Positions 1-8,031 of a DNA stretch of 64,000 nucleotides are shown one piece after another. The stretch comes from Microbacterium sp. No. 7 (GTDB lineage Bacteria; Actinomycetota; Actinomycetes; Actinomycetales; Microbacteriaceae): NCBI RefSeq assembly GCF_001314225.1, contig NZ_CP012697.1, positions 1,054,001 through 1,118,000 on the forward strand, read 5' to 3'. The notes below the pieces were generated by a model. It ran no database searches, had not been told where the DNA came from, and was given only the letters and a program-made list of their open reading frames with translations. Position numbers and translations under genes: made by a program. Positions within the stretch are counted from its first letter, which is position 1. Every line of letters starts with the position of its first letter.

Positions 1-51
1 CACTCGGTGGACCCGTACCTGGAGTACCAGACGGTCTACCGCGCTCCGTGA
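1..51 (+). CDS. C-terminal end of an unidentified protein (5' part outside window)
   Basis: Frame 1 is open from the first base and ends with TGA at 49-51, giving a 16-residue tail (ending TVYRAP). A 10-bp hairpin follows directly, as expected after a gene end. The tail is too short to assign a family. The gene at the other edge of the window (63912) is a small EthD-like protein, but I have no evidence that the two are related. Confidence 0.5.
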   Translation, partial: HSVDPYLEYQTVYRAP

Positions 52-60
52 TGCGCGGCG

Positions 61-85
61 GTCCCCGCTCCGCACGAGCGGGGAC
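61..85 (+). terminator. hairpin terminator after the left-edge gene
   Basis: A perfect 10-bp inverted repeat (61-70 with 76-85) with a 5-nt loop lies 10 bp after the stop at 51. No T-run follows, which is common for terminators in high-GC actinobacteria. Confidence 0.55.
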
Positions 86-91
86 CGCGGC

Positions 92-106
92 TATAATGTA
101 TAAAAT
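92..106 (+). promoter_or_regulatory. AT-rich -10 region of the CitE-like gene
   Basis: TATAAT at 92-97 and an overlapping TATAAAAT at 99-106 form an AT island in GC-rich surroundings, about 50-60 bp upstream of the ATG at 155. No good -35 hexamer is visible 17 bp upstream, because that space is taken by the preceding hairpin, so activation or an extended -10 is possible. Confidence 0.45.
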
Positions 107-154
107 AGGATCACCGGGCGCGCCTGCTTGCATCCGATGAAGGAGAACCACCAC

Positions 155-1027
155 ATGAAACTCATCCGCTCTCTGCTGTTCGTGCCCGGCAACAAGGAGT
201 CCATGATCGACAAGGGAGCCAACGCTGGCGCCGACGCGATCATCCTCGACCTCGAGGACTCCGTGCCGCACGCCGAGAAGGAGGCCGCTCGCGCGCTCGT
301 CGCGAGCCGTATCCCCGGCCTCGTCGCCGAGGGCAAGCGCGTGTGGGTGCGCATCAACCGCACGGCCCACATCTACGACCTCGACGACATCCTCGCCGTC
401 GTGCAGCCCGGCGTCGAGGGCCTCGTGATCTCGAAGCCGTGGGGCCCCGAGGACGTGCACACGGCGTCGTGCATGATCGCCGAGGCCGAGGCGCGTGCGA
501 ACATCGAGATCGGCACCGTCAAGCTGATCCCGCTGCTGGAGACGGCGCGCTCGATGCAGCTGTGCTACGAGATCGCCCAGCACCCGCGGGTGGCGGGCAT
601 CGTGGGCGCGACCGCCAAGAACGCCGACATGGCGCGCGCCCTCGGCTTCGTCTGGACCGCGCAGGGGCGTGAGTCGGACTACCTCAAGTCGCGCGTCGTC
701 ATGGCGGCGCGCGCGGCCGGAAAGCAGCCGATCGGCGGCATCTGGCAGCAGATCAAGGACCTCGAGGGCCTCGCCGCGGCCTCGAAGGTCGACCGCCAGC
801 TCGGCATGGCCGGCGAGCTCGCCCTGCACCCGATGCAGGTCGAGACGATCAACCGCACCTACACGCCGGATGCCGACGAGGTCGCGTACTACCAGGGCAT
901 GATCGACGCGCTCGACGCCGCGATGGCGCAGGGCCGGGCGTCGGTCATGTACGACGGCGAGCACATCGACATCGCGCACGCCAAGACGGCGCGCGACATC
1001 ATCGCGCTGGCCGGCTCGTTCGAGTGA
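155..1027 (+). CDS. CitE/HpcH-HpaI family lyase (malyl/citramalyl-CoA lyase-like)
   Basis: 290 residues, the usual length of CitE-type lyases, which cleave or form C-C bonds in 3-hydroxy-acyl-CoA thioesters such as citramalyl- or malyl-CoA in a Mg-dependent TIM barrel. Family motifs are clear: SLLFVPG near residue 6, LDLEDSVP near 31, VRIN near 70, the acidic LLETARS near 130 and the GELALHPMQ segment near 227. The start at 155 is chosen because AAGGAG lies about 9 nt upstream; an in-frame ATG at 128 has no Shine-Dalgarno. It stands alone on its own promoter and is followed by a strong hairpin. In this acyl-CoA region it plausibly performs the last cleavage after CoA transfer and hydration; the actual substrate cannot be told from sequence. 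Confidence 0.85.
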   Translation: MKLIRSLLFVPGNKESMIDKGANAGADAIILDLEDSVPHAEKEAARALVASRIPGLVAEGKRVWVRINRTAHIYDLDDILAVVQPGVEGLVISKPWGPEDVHTASCMIAEAEARANIEIGTVKLIPLLETARSMQLCYEIAQHPRVAGIVGATAKNADMARALGFVWTAQGRESDYLKSRVVMAARAAGKQPIGGIWQQIKDLEGLAAASKVDRQLGMAGELALHPMQVETINRTYTPDADEVAYYQGMIDALDAAMAQGRASVMYDGEHIDIAHAKTARDIIALAGSFE

Positions 1028-1054
1028 GCTGAGCGTCCGCGCGTCGCGCTGACC

Positions 1055-1087
1055 GACGGAGCCCTCCGCGATGCGGGGGGCTCCGTC
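1055..1087. terminator. hairpin between CitE-like gene and convergent esterase
   Basis: A roughly 15-bp stem (1055-1069 with 1073-1087, one G-U pair) closes on a GAT loop. It lies 28 bp after the CitE-like stop and 35 bp before the end of the convergent esterase, so it probably terminates both transcripts. Confidence 0.6.
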
Positions 1088-1121
1088 GCGTGCGGCTCCG
1101 TCGGCGGGGTGCGTCGAGCGG

Positions 1122-2153
1122 TCAGGCGGAGGCGCGGAAGGCGGGCGCGACGTCGCGCAGCCATGCGCCGACGCGCTCGAGCGCTCCGCGCGCGCCGGCC
1201 AGGCGCGGCGCGAGCGCATGCCACACGTGGATCATGCCGTCGAAGACGTCGACCGTGACGTCGGCGCCCTGCGCGCGGGCGGCCTCCAGCAGCCGTCGCG
1301 CATCCTCGCGCAGATACTCGTGCGTGCCCGCCTGTGCGAGCACCGGCGGCAGACCGGTGAGGTCGCCGTACAGCGGCGACGCCGCCGGATCGTGCGGGTC
1401 GGCACTGCCCAGGTAGGCGTCGGAGAACAGCGCGAGCAGCGTCGGCGTGACCTGCGGATCGACGCGCTGCGCCGCGTCGGCGGGCCCGCCGGCAAGCGCC
1501 AGGTCCAGCCACGGCGACAGGCCGATGACGGCCGCCGGCCGCTCGCCGCCCGTGTCGCGCAGGCGCATCGCGGTCGCGAGCGCGAGACCGCCGCCCGCGG
1601 AGTCGCCGGAGATCGCGACGAGGCGCGCGTCTCCCGCCTCGTCGGCGAGGGCGCGGAAGGCGGACACCGCGTCGTCGAGCGCCGCGGGGAACGGGGCCGC
1701 GGGGGCCAGCCGGTAGTCGAGGCTCGCGACCGCCGTGTCGGTCGCGAGCGACAGCCCGGCTGCGACCGCGCGGGTCGTCGCGGGGGAGCCCAGCACGTAG
1801 CCGCCGCCGTGCAGATGCAGCACGCGTCGCGGCCGGGCGAGCTGCGCGGGGGTGCCGACGATCTCCGCGTCGAGCCCGCCGAGCCGCACGGCCCGTACCT
1901 CGTGCCCCTCCGGCACGGTCACGTTCGCCGTCGCGGCGACGAGCTGCGCGTCGCGCTCGGCCATCGTCGCCGAGTCGGGCAGCGCATACCGGCGCATCGC
2001 CTCGAGAACGCGGACGAGGTCGGCGTGCGGCGGCGTCTGCGGCCCGGGCCAGACCGGCGTGGTCCCGTCGGACGCACGATAGGTCGTGTACCCGGTGGAG
2101 GACGTCTCGGTGGGAGACGTCTCGGTGGGAGATGTCCCGGTGGGAGATGTCAT
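1122..2153 (-). CDS. alpha/beta hydrolase, hormone-sensitive-lipase (GDXG) type esterase
   Basis: 343 residues. HSL-family motifs are present: the oxyanion-hole HGGGY near residue 115 and the nucleophile elbow GDSAGGG near 183; a late Asp and His (VFDGMIHVW) complete the usual Ser-Asp-His triad. Such enzymes hydrolyse short acyl or lactone esters in the cytoplasm. GAGGAGG lies about 10 nt before the ATG at 2153, supporting this start. The first 20 residues are a low-complexity Thr/Ser/Pro/Glu repeat encoded by a 15-bp tandem repeat, which is unusual for the family. It is divergent from the thioesterase-like gene at 2207, only 53 bp apart, so the two share a control region. Substrate unknown. 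Confidence 0.85.
   Translation of the reverse strand: MTSPTGTSPTETSPTETSSTGYTTYRASDGTTPVWPGPQTPPHADLVRVLEAMRRYALPDSATMAERDAQLVAATANVTVPEGHEVRAVRLGGLDAEIVGTPAQLARPRRVLHLHGGGYVLGSPATTRAVAAGLSLATDTAVASLDYRLAPAAPFPAALDDAVSAFRALADEAGDARLVAISGDSAGGGLALATAMRLRDTGGERPAAVIGLSPWLDLALAGGPADAAQRVDPQVTPTLLALFSDAYLGSADPHDPAASPLYGDLTGLPPVLAQAGTHEYLREDARRLLEAARAQGADVTVDVFDGMIHVWHALAPRLAGARGALERVGAWLRDVAPAFRASA
2093..2152. repeat. four tandem copies of a 15-bp unit inside the esterase gene start
   Basis: Units at 2093-2107, 2108-2122, 2123-2137 and 2138-2152 differ at only a few positions (unit CGGTGGGAGACGTCT on the + strand). Being 15 bp, gain or loss of copies keeps the frame. They encode repeated TSPTE/TSPTG-like pentapeptides at the extreme N-terminus of the esterase. 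Confidence 0.85.
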
Positions 2154-2194
2154 AGCGGCGTCGCCTCCTCGCGGGCCGGTGAGCGGCCAGGATA

Positions 2195-2206
2195 CATAAT
2201 ACGTAA
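2195..2206 (+). promoter_or_regulatory. probable -10 with leaderless start for the gene at 2207
   Basis: CATAAT at 2195-2200 ends 6 nt before the ATG at 2207. A start site 6-7 nt downstream of the -10 would coincide with the ATG, and no Shine-Dalgarno is visible, which together suggest a leaderless mRNA. Confidence 0.45.
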
Positions 2207-3061
2207 ATGGATATCGTGGCGGGCGGAGCGGTCGGGACGGCGTACTTCCGGGACCTGGGCGGCGACCGCGGCTTCATGCCCTTGCGCTCCGCGCGCTCGC
2301 GCTGGAGCGAGGAGCAGCTCATCGGGCCCGCCGTGGCCGGCCTGCTCGGCCGCGCGGCCCGGCGGGTCGCGCAGGGGCTGGAGCCGACGTTCCTGCCGTC
2401 GCGCTCGTCGGTCGAGATGTTCCGTGCGGCGCGTACGCAGCACTGCCGCGTGCGCGTGGAGACCGTGCGTCACGGCGGGCGCATCCTCACGCTCGACGCG
2501 TTCCTCGAGCAGGATGCCGGGGTCGTCGCCCGGGCTCATGTCACGTTCGTGCGGCCGGGGGATCAACCGGACGACGAGATCTGGTCGACGCCCGATGTGC
2601 CCGCGCCGCCGCCGCCCGGAACGCCGCTCGACGCCGTGGGCCGCTGCTTCCGCGGGGAGGGGGCGGACTGGACGACCGATGCGAGCGCGGTGCCCGTGCC
2701 CTCCCGTGTCGTGGTGTGGCAGGCGGCCGTCGACGTCGTGGAGGGCGAGACCCCCGCTCCGTTCGACTGGCTCACCGCGGTGAGCGACTTCGCGAGCATG
2801 ACGACGCACTGGAGCCCGCGCGGCTTCCTGTTCATCAACGCCGATGTGCACCTGGCGGTCAGCCGCATGCCCGCGGGCGACGGCGTGGGATTCGCCGTGC
2901 TCGCCCACACCTCCCATGCGGGCATGTCGACGGGCACGGCGCTGCTGTTCGACGAGCGGGGCGCGCTCGGCACCGCGACCGTGACGGGACTCGCCCATAC
3001 GCACGTGCGCATCGCGTGCGTGCCGGGGGGAGGGTTCGAGACGCTTCCGCTCCGCGAGTGA
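2207..3061 (+). CDS. acyl-CoA thioesterase-like protein (4HBT_3/TesB-like)
   Basis: 284 residues with the layout of the double-hotdog TesB-like/4HBT_3 superfamily. The C-terminal half has an inner-strand pattern (FLFINADVHLAVSRMP) followed by LLFDERG. It is a paralogue of the protein at 37425-38222, sharing LFDERG followed by a conserved TGLAH/TGISH block. Family members hydrolyse acyl-CoA or keep the fold without proven catalysis; I cannot place a catalytic residue with certainty. The start is the ATG immediately after an AT-rich -10. It faces the esterase gene and is followed by an SDR on the same strand. Confidence 0.65.
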   Translation: MDIVAGGAVGTAYFRDLGGDRGFMPLRSARSRWSEEQLIGPAVAGLLGRAARRVAQGLEPTFLPSRSSVEMFRAARTQHCRVRVETVRHGGRILTLDAFLEQDAGVVARAHVTFVRPGDQPDDEIWSTPDVPAPPPPGTPLDAVGRCFRGEGADWTTDASAVPVPSRVVVWQAAVDVVEGETPAPFDWLTAVSDFASMTTHWSPRGFLFINADVHLAVSRMPAGDGVGFAVLAHTSHAGMSTGTALLFDERGALGTATVTGLAHTHVRIACVPGGGFETLPLRE

Positions 3062-3103
3062 GGTCGTGGTGACGGCGAATGAGGGCTCGACCATTGATCT
3101 CAC

Positions 3104-3120
3104 TTCATATATAATATGAA
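3104..3120 (+). promoter_or_regulatory. 17-bp palindrome overlapping the promoter of the SDR at 3191
   Basis: TTCATATATAATATGAA has perfect 7-bp arms (3104-3110 and 3114-3120) around a 3-bp centre and includes a TATAAT at 3110-3115. This geometry suits a dimeric repressor such as a TetR or GntR protein occluding the -10 box. Confidence 0.5.
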
Positions 3121-3190
3121 AACGGTAGTGGCATTGGGGCCGCTGCCGAACGCCTCGCACGACGAGGACGTGTTCACGAAGGAGTAGCGA

Positions 3191-4018
3191 ATGACCGACA
3201 ATCGACTCGAGGGCCGAGTGGCCCTGATCACCGGTGCCGCATCGGGCCTCGGCGCGGAGACGGCCAAGCTGTTCGCGAGCGAGGGCGCGGTCGCGGGCGT
3301 CGCGGACATCGACGAGGTGCGCGGGCAGGCGCTCGTCGACGAGATCGCCGCCGCGGGCGGGCAGGCCGTGTTCCTGCGCGTCGACGTCACCGACGGCGAC
3401 ACGATCACCGCCGCCGTCGAGGAGCTCGAGTCCCGCTTCGGCAAGCTCGACGCCGTCGTCGCGAACGCGGGCATCGGCGGTGCCGCTTCGCGCAAGAAGC
3501 TCGTCGACGTCACCGAGGAGGAGATGAACGTCGTCATCGACATCAACCTCGTCGGCGCGTGGCGCACGTTCAAGGCGGCGATCCCCGCCCTGCTCCGCGC
3601 GGGCGGCGGCACCATGACGCTGACGGGCTCGAACGCCGGGTACTCGATCCTCGGCGGCTCGACGCTGGGCGCCTACACGGCCGCGAAGTACGGTGCGACC
3701 GCGCTCACCCGCTTCCTCGCCAGCGAGGTCGCGCCCAGCAACATCCGCGTGAACGTCGTGCACCCCGGCAAGATGCTCACCAACTTCGACGAGGGCGTCG
3801 GACTCACCGGCGAGGCGCTCGAGGCGGCGAAGGACCGCCGTCGCCGCAGCGACCAGAACAACGAGGGCGCGCTGCGCGTGATGGCGCACCCCCGTGAGGT
3901 CGCCTTCGTGCACCTCTTCTTCCACTCGAGCGAGTCGTCGTTCGTCACGGGGCAGACGCTCGCCGCCGACGGCGGCATGGACCTGCTCATGGACAAGTCC
4001 CGCATGGTCACGGTCTGA
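3191..4018 (+). CDS. SDR-family NAD(P)-dependent oxidoreductase
   Basis: 275 residues, classical short-chain dehydrogenase. The Rossmann glycine motif GAASGLG lies near residue 16, the NAG motif near 94, the catalytic Ser in TGSNAGYS and the Tyr-Lys pair in YTAAK near 163-167. Asp in VADIDE after beta-2 suggests NAD preference (inference). It would oxidise a secondary alcohol or 3-hydroxyacyl group. The start is supported by GAAGGAG about 8 nt upstream. It is convergent with the thioesterase at 4040, 21 bp apart. Confidence 0.88.
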   Translation: MTDNRLEGRVALITGAASGLGAETAKLFASEGAVAGVADIDEVRGQALVDEIAAAGGQAVFLRVDVTDGDTITAAVEELESRFGKLDAVVANAGIGGAASRKKLVDVTEEEMNVVIDINLVGAWRTFKAAIPALLRAGGGTMTLTGSNAGYSILGGSTLGAYTAAKYGATALTRFLASEVAPSNIRVNVVHPGKMLTNFDEGVGLTGEALEAAKDRRRRSDQNNEGALRVMAHPREVAFVHLFFHSSESSFVTGQTLAADGGMDLLMDKSRMVTV

Positions 4019-4039
4019 GACGCCGCTGAGCGACAGCGG

Positions 4040-4687
4040 TCAGTCGGGCCACTCGCTCGAGGGCGTCCAGTCGGGGATCAGCCGCCGCACCTGGTCGTCG
4101 CGCAGGCGCACGAAGGTCGCCGTCGCCTCGGCGAGCCGCACGTCGGGCTCCTCGGCGCGCGCGATCCAGCCCGCCACGTCGACCTCGACGCCGGCCTGAC
4201 CGGTCACCGTCGCGACGGCGACGAGCGGGGCGCCCAGGGGCACGGGACGGCGATATCGTATGTCGAGCCCGCGCGTCACGCGCGGGACGCCGAGCAGCTG
4301 CGGCACCCGCGCCAGCAGGTCGTCGAGCACGAGGGCGCTCACGCCGCCGTGGGCCGCGCCGGGCGGGCCCTCGTGCGCCCGGCCGAGCGTGAACGCGACC
4401 CGCACGGCGTCGTCGTCCCAGGCGTACGCGAGCGGCGGCGACAGCGGGTTCGCGACGCCGCGGCCGAGCGTGAAGGGGCGCTCGCCGGGCCCCGAGCCGT
4501 CGTAGGGCGAGGGCTCCAGTGGCCTGCGTGCGTCGCGCGCGAGCAGGGCCTCCGCGCGGCGGCACAGCTCGTCGGCCTCGGCGAGCTCACCGGCCGAGAC
4601 CCGCGTCTCGGTGAGCGTCATGACCAGCCGGCGCACCGTGTCGCCGAGCGTCTCCACGGCACGGCGGGCCGCGTCGTCGGCATCCAT
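4040..4687 (-). CDS. hotdog-fold PaaI-like thioesterase
   Basis: 215 residues. The C-terminal 150 residues match the PaaI/4HBT hotdog fold, with the AAHGGVSALVLDDLLA active-site helix (the HGG motif) near residue 111. An N-terminal extension of about 70 residues is helical and charged. The start at 4687 has GGAAGGAGA about 6 nt upstream. It lies downstream of the SDR-CaiB-thiolase-hydratase genes on the minus strand but beyond a strong hairpin at 4749-4782, so it is probably a weakly read-through or separate unit. Likely role: release of stalled acyl-CoA esters to recycle CoA. Family call firm, substrate unknown. Confidence 0.8.
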   Translation of the reverse strand: MDADDAARRAVETLGDTVRRLVMTLTETRVSAGELAEADELCRRAEALLARDARRPLEPSPYDGSGPGERPFTLGRGVANPLSPPLAYAWDDDAVRVAFTLGRAHEGPPGAAHGGVSALVLDDLLARVPQLLGVPRVTRGLDIRYRRPVPLGAPLVAVATVTGQAGVEVDVAGWIARAEEPDVRLAEATATFVRLRDDQVRRLIPDWTPSSEWPD

Positions 4688-4748
4688 CCGGTCTCCTTCC
4701 ACCGCTTCCTCCGCGTCGTCGCCCGGCGCGCGGCGCGCGCAGCGAAGA

Positions 4749-4782
4749 CGGAGGGGCGGGATCCGCAGACCCCGCCCCTCCG
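4749..4782 (-). terminator. 12-bp hairpin after the SDR at 4804
   Basis: Perfect 12-bp GC-rich stem (4749-4760 with 4771-4782), 10-nt loop, 22 bp beyond the SDR stop on the minus strand. Confidence 0.65.
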
Positions 4783-4803
4783 CGTCACGACCCGTCGGTC
4801 GCG

Positions 4804-5547
4804 TCAGATGGCGCGGCCGCCCGCGACCTCGATCGTGATGCCCGTGATGTAGCTCGACATGTCGCTGGCGAGGAAGAGCACGGCCTGGGCGATCTCGGCC
4901 GGCTCGCCCATGCGGCCGAGGGGGATGCCGGCGAGGCGCTCCTTGAGGGCCGCCTCGGGCATCGCCTCGGTCATCGCCGTGCGGATGAGGCCGGGCTGCA
5001 CCGCGTTGACGCGCACCTTCGCGAAGCCGACCTCCTTGGCGGCCGCCTTGGTCAGGCCCACGATGCCGGCCTTGGCCGCGCTGTAGTTGGTCTGGCCGGG
5101 GTTCCCGATCTTGCCCGAGATGGACGAGATGTTGATGATCGAGCCGCCGCTCGGCTGGTCGCGCATGACGTCGGCGGCCGCCCGGGTGCCGAGCCACGAG
5201 CCGCGCAGGTGCACGGCGATGACCTGGTCGAACATGTCCTCGGTCATCTTGCGCATCGTCGCGTCGCGCGTGATGCCCGCGTTGTTGACGAACACGTCGA
5301 GCGAGCCGAAGCGGTCCTTCGCGGCCGCGATGAGCGCGGTGACGTCCTCGCCCTTCGACACGTCGGTGGCGACGCCGATCGCGCGGTCGCCGATGCCGAG
5401 GCGCTCGGCTGCGGCGGACGCCGCGTCGGCGTTGAGGTCGGCGATGACGATGTTCGCGCCCTCGGCCGCGAGCGCCTCGGCGATCGCGTAGCCGATTCCC
5501 TGCGCGGCGCCGGTGACGACGGCGGTGCGGTCCTGAAGCAGTGGCAT
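4804..5547 (-). CDS. FabG-like SDR, 3-hydroxyacyl-CoA dehydrogenase/3-ketoacyl reductase type
   Basis: 247 residues, the typical FabG length. Motifs: GAAQGIG near residue 13, NNAGITRD near 88, catalytic Ser in NISSISG, YSAAKAG near 155 and a C-terminal SSYITG. The NNAGITRD signature is typical of FabG/PhaB-like enzymes acting on acyl thioesters. It lies 51 bp after the CaiB gene and ends the minus-strand set hydratase > thiolase > CaiB > SDR, where it would oxidise the 3-hydroxyacyl-CoA formed by the hydratase before thiolysis. Confidence 0.87.
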   Translation of the reverse strand: MPLLQDRTAVVTGAAQGIGYAIAEALAAEGANIVIADLNADAASAAAERLGIGDRAIGVATDVSKGEDVTALIAAAKDRFGSLDVFVNNAGITRDATMRKMTEDMFDQVIAVHLRGSWLGTRAAADVMRDQPSGGSIINISSISGKIGNPGQTNYSAAKAGIVGLTKAAAKEVGFAKVRVNAVQPGLIRTAMTEAMPEAALKERLAGIPLGRMGEPAEIAQAVLFLASDMSSYITGITIEVAGGRAI

Positions 5548-5598
5548 GTGTCTGTTCCCTCTCGTGGGCCTTCTATGGACGATGAGTATGGCGGACGC

Positions 5599-6807
5599 TC
5601 AGGGAGCGAGCACGCCGTCGGCGCGCAGCTGCGCGATGCGGTCGGCGTCCACGCCCAGCACGCTCTGCAGCACGTCGTCGGTGTTCTCGCCGAGAGACGG
5701 CGCGGGCTGCGCGTCTGCGACGGGCGACGCCGCGAAGCTGAGCGGCACGCGCGGCGCGAGCACCCGGCCGACGCCGGGCTGGTCGATCTCGGTGAACAGG
5801 GGGTTCTCCGTCGAGCACGCCGGGTCGTCGTTCACGAGCTGCTCGAACGTCTGGAACACGCCCTGCAGCACACCGGCGGCGGCGAGCCTCTCGGCCGCCT
5901 CCGCCGCCGTGCGCGCCGCGAACCACGGCCGCAGCACGGCGTCGATCGCCTCTCGCGCCTCGTAGCGCCCGCCCTCGGTCGACAGGTCGATGTCGAGCAG
6001 CGGCCCGATCATCGCGAGCTTCTCGGCGAGGCCCGTGGCCTTGCCGAGCGAGCTCCAGTGCCGGTTCGAGATGACGGCGACCATGACCTCGCGGTCGTCC
6101 GCCGTGCGGAAGCTCTGGCCGTAGGCGCCGTAGAGCCCGTTGCCGAGCGGGCCGCGCGTCGACCCCTTCGTCTGGATCTCGGCGACGTAGCCCAGGTTGC
6201 CGACGGTGGCGAGCATGACATCCGAGAGGGCGAGGTTCACCTCCTGGCCCGTGCCCGACGTGCGGCGCTCCAGCTCGGCGGCGAGCACGCCGTTCGCGAT
6301 GTAGACGCCCGCGATGACGTCCCACGCCGGCAGGGCGTGGTTGACGGGCTTCTCGTCGTGTCCGGTGATCACGGGGAAGCCGCTCGCGGCGTTGACCGTG
6401 TAGTCGACGGCGGGGCCGCCCGTGTGCGTGCCCGTGAGGCGCAGCATCACGAGGTCGGGGCGGTGCTGCACGAGGTTCTCGTAGCTCAGCCAGCCGTGCG
6501 CGGGCAGGTTCGTGACGACCGTGCCCGCGTCGGCGATCAGCTGCGTCGCGAGCGCCTGGCCCTCCGGGCTCTTGAGGTTGAGGGTCACCGAGCGCTTGCC
6601 CTTGTTGAGGCTCGCCCAGTAGATGCTGCGGCCCTCGTCGGTGATCGGCCACCGCGTGTAGTCGATGTTGCCGCCGATGGGGTCGATGCGGATCACGTCG
6701 GCGCCCAGCTGCGCGAGCGTCATGCTGCCCAGGGGCGCGGCGACGAACGCGGAGATCTCGATGACGCGCACGCCCGCGAGCGGTGCGGGCCGGCCGGATG
6801 CCGTCAT
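5599..6807 (-). CDS. CaiB/BaiF CoA-transferase family protein
   Basis: 402 residues of the family III CoA-transferase fold, which moves CoA between carboxylates through an aspartyl-CoA intermediate. N-terminal APLAGVRVIEIS and LGADVIRID are hallmark segments; LNLKSPEG and the C-terminal PSLGENTDDVL are also typical. The start at 6807 overlaps the thiolase stop by one base (TGATG), indicating translational coupling; a much longer open frame upstream is only antisense-free shadow of the thiolase. The candidate catalytic Asp lies in the segment around residues 160-175. It probably activates the acid taken in by the divergent ABC importer. Donor and acceptor acids unknown. Confidence 0.88.
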   Translation of the reverse strand: MTASGRPAPLAGVRVIEISAFVAAPLGSMTLAQLGADVIRIDPIGGNIDYTRWPITDEGRSIYWASLNKGKRSVTLNLKSPEGQALATQLIADAGTVVTNLPAHGWLSYENLVQHRPDLVMLRLTGTHTGGPAVDYTVNAASGFPVITGHDEKPVNHALPAWDVIAGVYIANGVLAAELERRTSGTGQEVNLALSDVMLATVGNLGYVAEIQTKGSTRGPLGNGLYGAYGQSFRTADDREVMVAVISNRHWSSLGKATGLAEKLAMIGPLLDIDLSTEGGRYEAREAIDAVLRPWFAARTAAEAAERLAAAGVLQGVFQTFEQLVNDDPACSTENPLFTEIDQPGVGRVLAPRVPLSFAASPVADAQPAPSLGENTDDVLQSVLGVDADRIAQLRADGVLAP

Positions 6808-8003
6808 CACACGACCTCGAAGATCGCGGCCATGCCCTGGCCGCCGCCGATGCACATGGTCTCCAGGCCGCGGCCGCCGCCGCGGCGGTGCAGCTCGTGC
6901 ACGAGCGAGGTCATGATGCGCACGCCCGTGGCGCCCACGGGGTGGCCGAGCGAGATGCCGGAGCCGTTGACGTTGAGGTTGTCGATCGACTCCAGGCCCC
7001 AGCCGCGCACGACGCCGAGCGCCTGCGCCGCGAACGCCTCGTTGAGCTCGATGAGATCGATGTCGCCCCACGAGCGGCCCGTGCGGCGGAACAGCTTCTC
7101 GACGGCCGGCACGGGGCCGAGGCCCATCGTCGCCGGGTCGCAGCCGACCGCCGTCCAGCCCTCGAGGAAGGCGATGGGCTCGAGGCCGTACTCGTCGAGC
7201 TTGTCCTCGGCGACGATGAGGCACGCGGCGGCCGCGTCGTTCTGCTGGCTCGCGTTGCCGGCGGTCGTCACCCCGCCCTTCATGATCGGGCGCAGCGCGG
7301 CGAGCGACTCGACCGTCGTGTCGGCGCGCACGCCCTCGTCCTTCGCGAAGACGATCGGGTCGCCCTTGCGCTGCGGCACCTCGACGGGAACGATCTCGTC
7401 GTCGAACGCTCCCCGCGCCCAGGCGGCGGCCGCGTTCTGCTGGCTGCGCGCGGCGAACACGTCGGCCTCCTCGCGCGTCACGTCGTACTGCTTGGCGACG
7501 TTCTCGGCGGTCTCGATCATGCCCGAGATGTAGCCGAACCGCTCCACCGGCTGCGAGCGCTCGCGGCCGCGGTCGAGGCGGTCGTAGAAGGTGACGTTGC
7601 CGGCGCGCTTGCCCCAGCGCATGTCGGTCGAGTAGTACTCGATGTTGCTCATGCTCTCGACGCCGCCCGCGATGACGACGTCGGCGGCGCCCGTCTGCAC
7701 CATCATGGCCGCGGTCGCGATCGACTGCAGGCCGCCGCCGCAGCGGCGGTCGAGCTGCATGCCCGCCGTGTGGATGGGCAGGCCCGCCTCGAGCGCGATC
7801 CAGCGGCCGACGCACGGCGTCTCGCTCGACGCGTACGACTGCGCGAAGACGACGTCCTCGATGAGCTCGGGGTCGACGCCCGAGCGCTCGATCACGGCCT
7901 TGACGACGGTCGCGCCGAGCTTCTCGACGGCGACCGGCAGGAGGGACTTGCCGTAGGCACCGACGCCGGTGCGGACGGGGGAGACGATGGCGGCTCTGGT
8001 CAT
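6807..8003 (-). CDS. thiolase (acetyl-CoA C-acyltransferase)
   Basis: 398 residues, complete thiolase. The nucleophilic Cys88 sits in DRRCGGG, the catalytic His in GHPVGATG near 347, the acid/base Cys in CIGGGQG near 386, and NEAFAAQ near 316. The family cleaves 3-ketoacyl-CoA to acetyl-CoA plus a shortened acyl-CoA. It lies 28 bp downstream of the FAS1-like hydratase and is coupled to CaiB, completing an activation-hydration-oxidation-thiolysis set with the SDR at 4804. A second thiolase with the same RRCG motif is at 57868. Confidence 0.92.
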   Translation of the reverse strand: MTRAAIVSPVRTGVGAYGKSLLPVAVEKLGATVVKAVIERSGVDPELIEDVVFAQSYASSETPCVGRWIALEAGLPIHTAGMQLDRRCGGGLQSIATAAMMVQTGAADVVIAGGVESMSNIEYYSTDMRWGKRAGNVTFYDRLDRGRERSQPVERFGYISGMIETAENVAKQYDVTREEADVFAARSQQNAAAAWARGAFDDEIVPVEVPQRKGDPIVFAKDEGVRADTTVESLAALRPIMKGGVTTAGNASQQNDAAAACLIVAEDKLDEYGLEPIAFLEGWTAVGCDPATMGLGPVPAVEKLFRRTGRSWGDIDLIELNEAFAAQALGVVRGWGLESIDNLNVNGSGISLGHPVGATGVRIMTSLVHELHRRGGGRGLETMCIGGGQGMAAIFEVV

Positions 8004-8031
8004 GGCTTTCTCTCTACTCTGTGGTGGGTTC

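Noticed and set aside
1071..2783. 570-codon plus-strand open frame over the esterase and thioesterase-like genes
   Set aside because: Crosses two real genes and their divergent promoter; no ribosome site and no recognisable motif.
5599..7815. 738-codon reading of the CaiB gene as a long N-terminally extended protein
   Set aside because: The extra N-terminus is the thiolase gene read in another frame; the true start at 6807 overlaps the thiolase stop.
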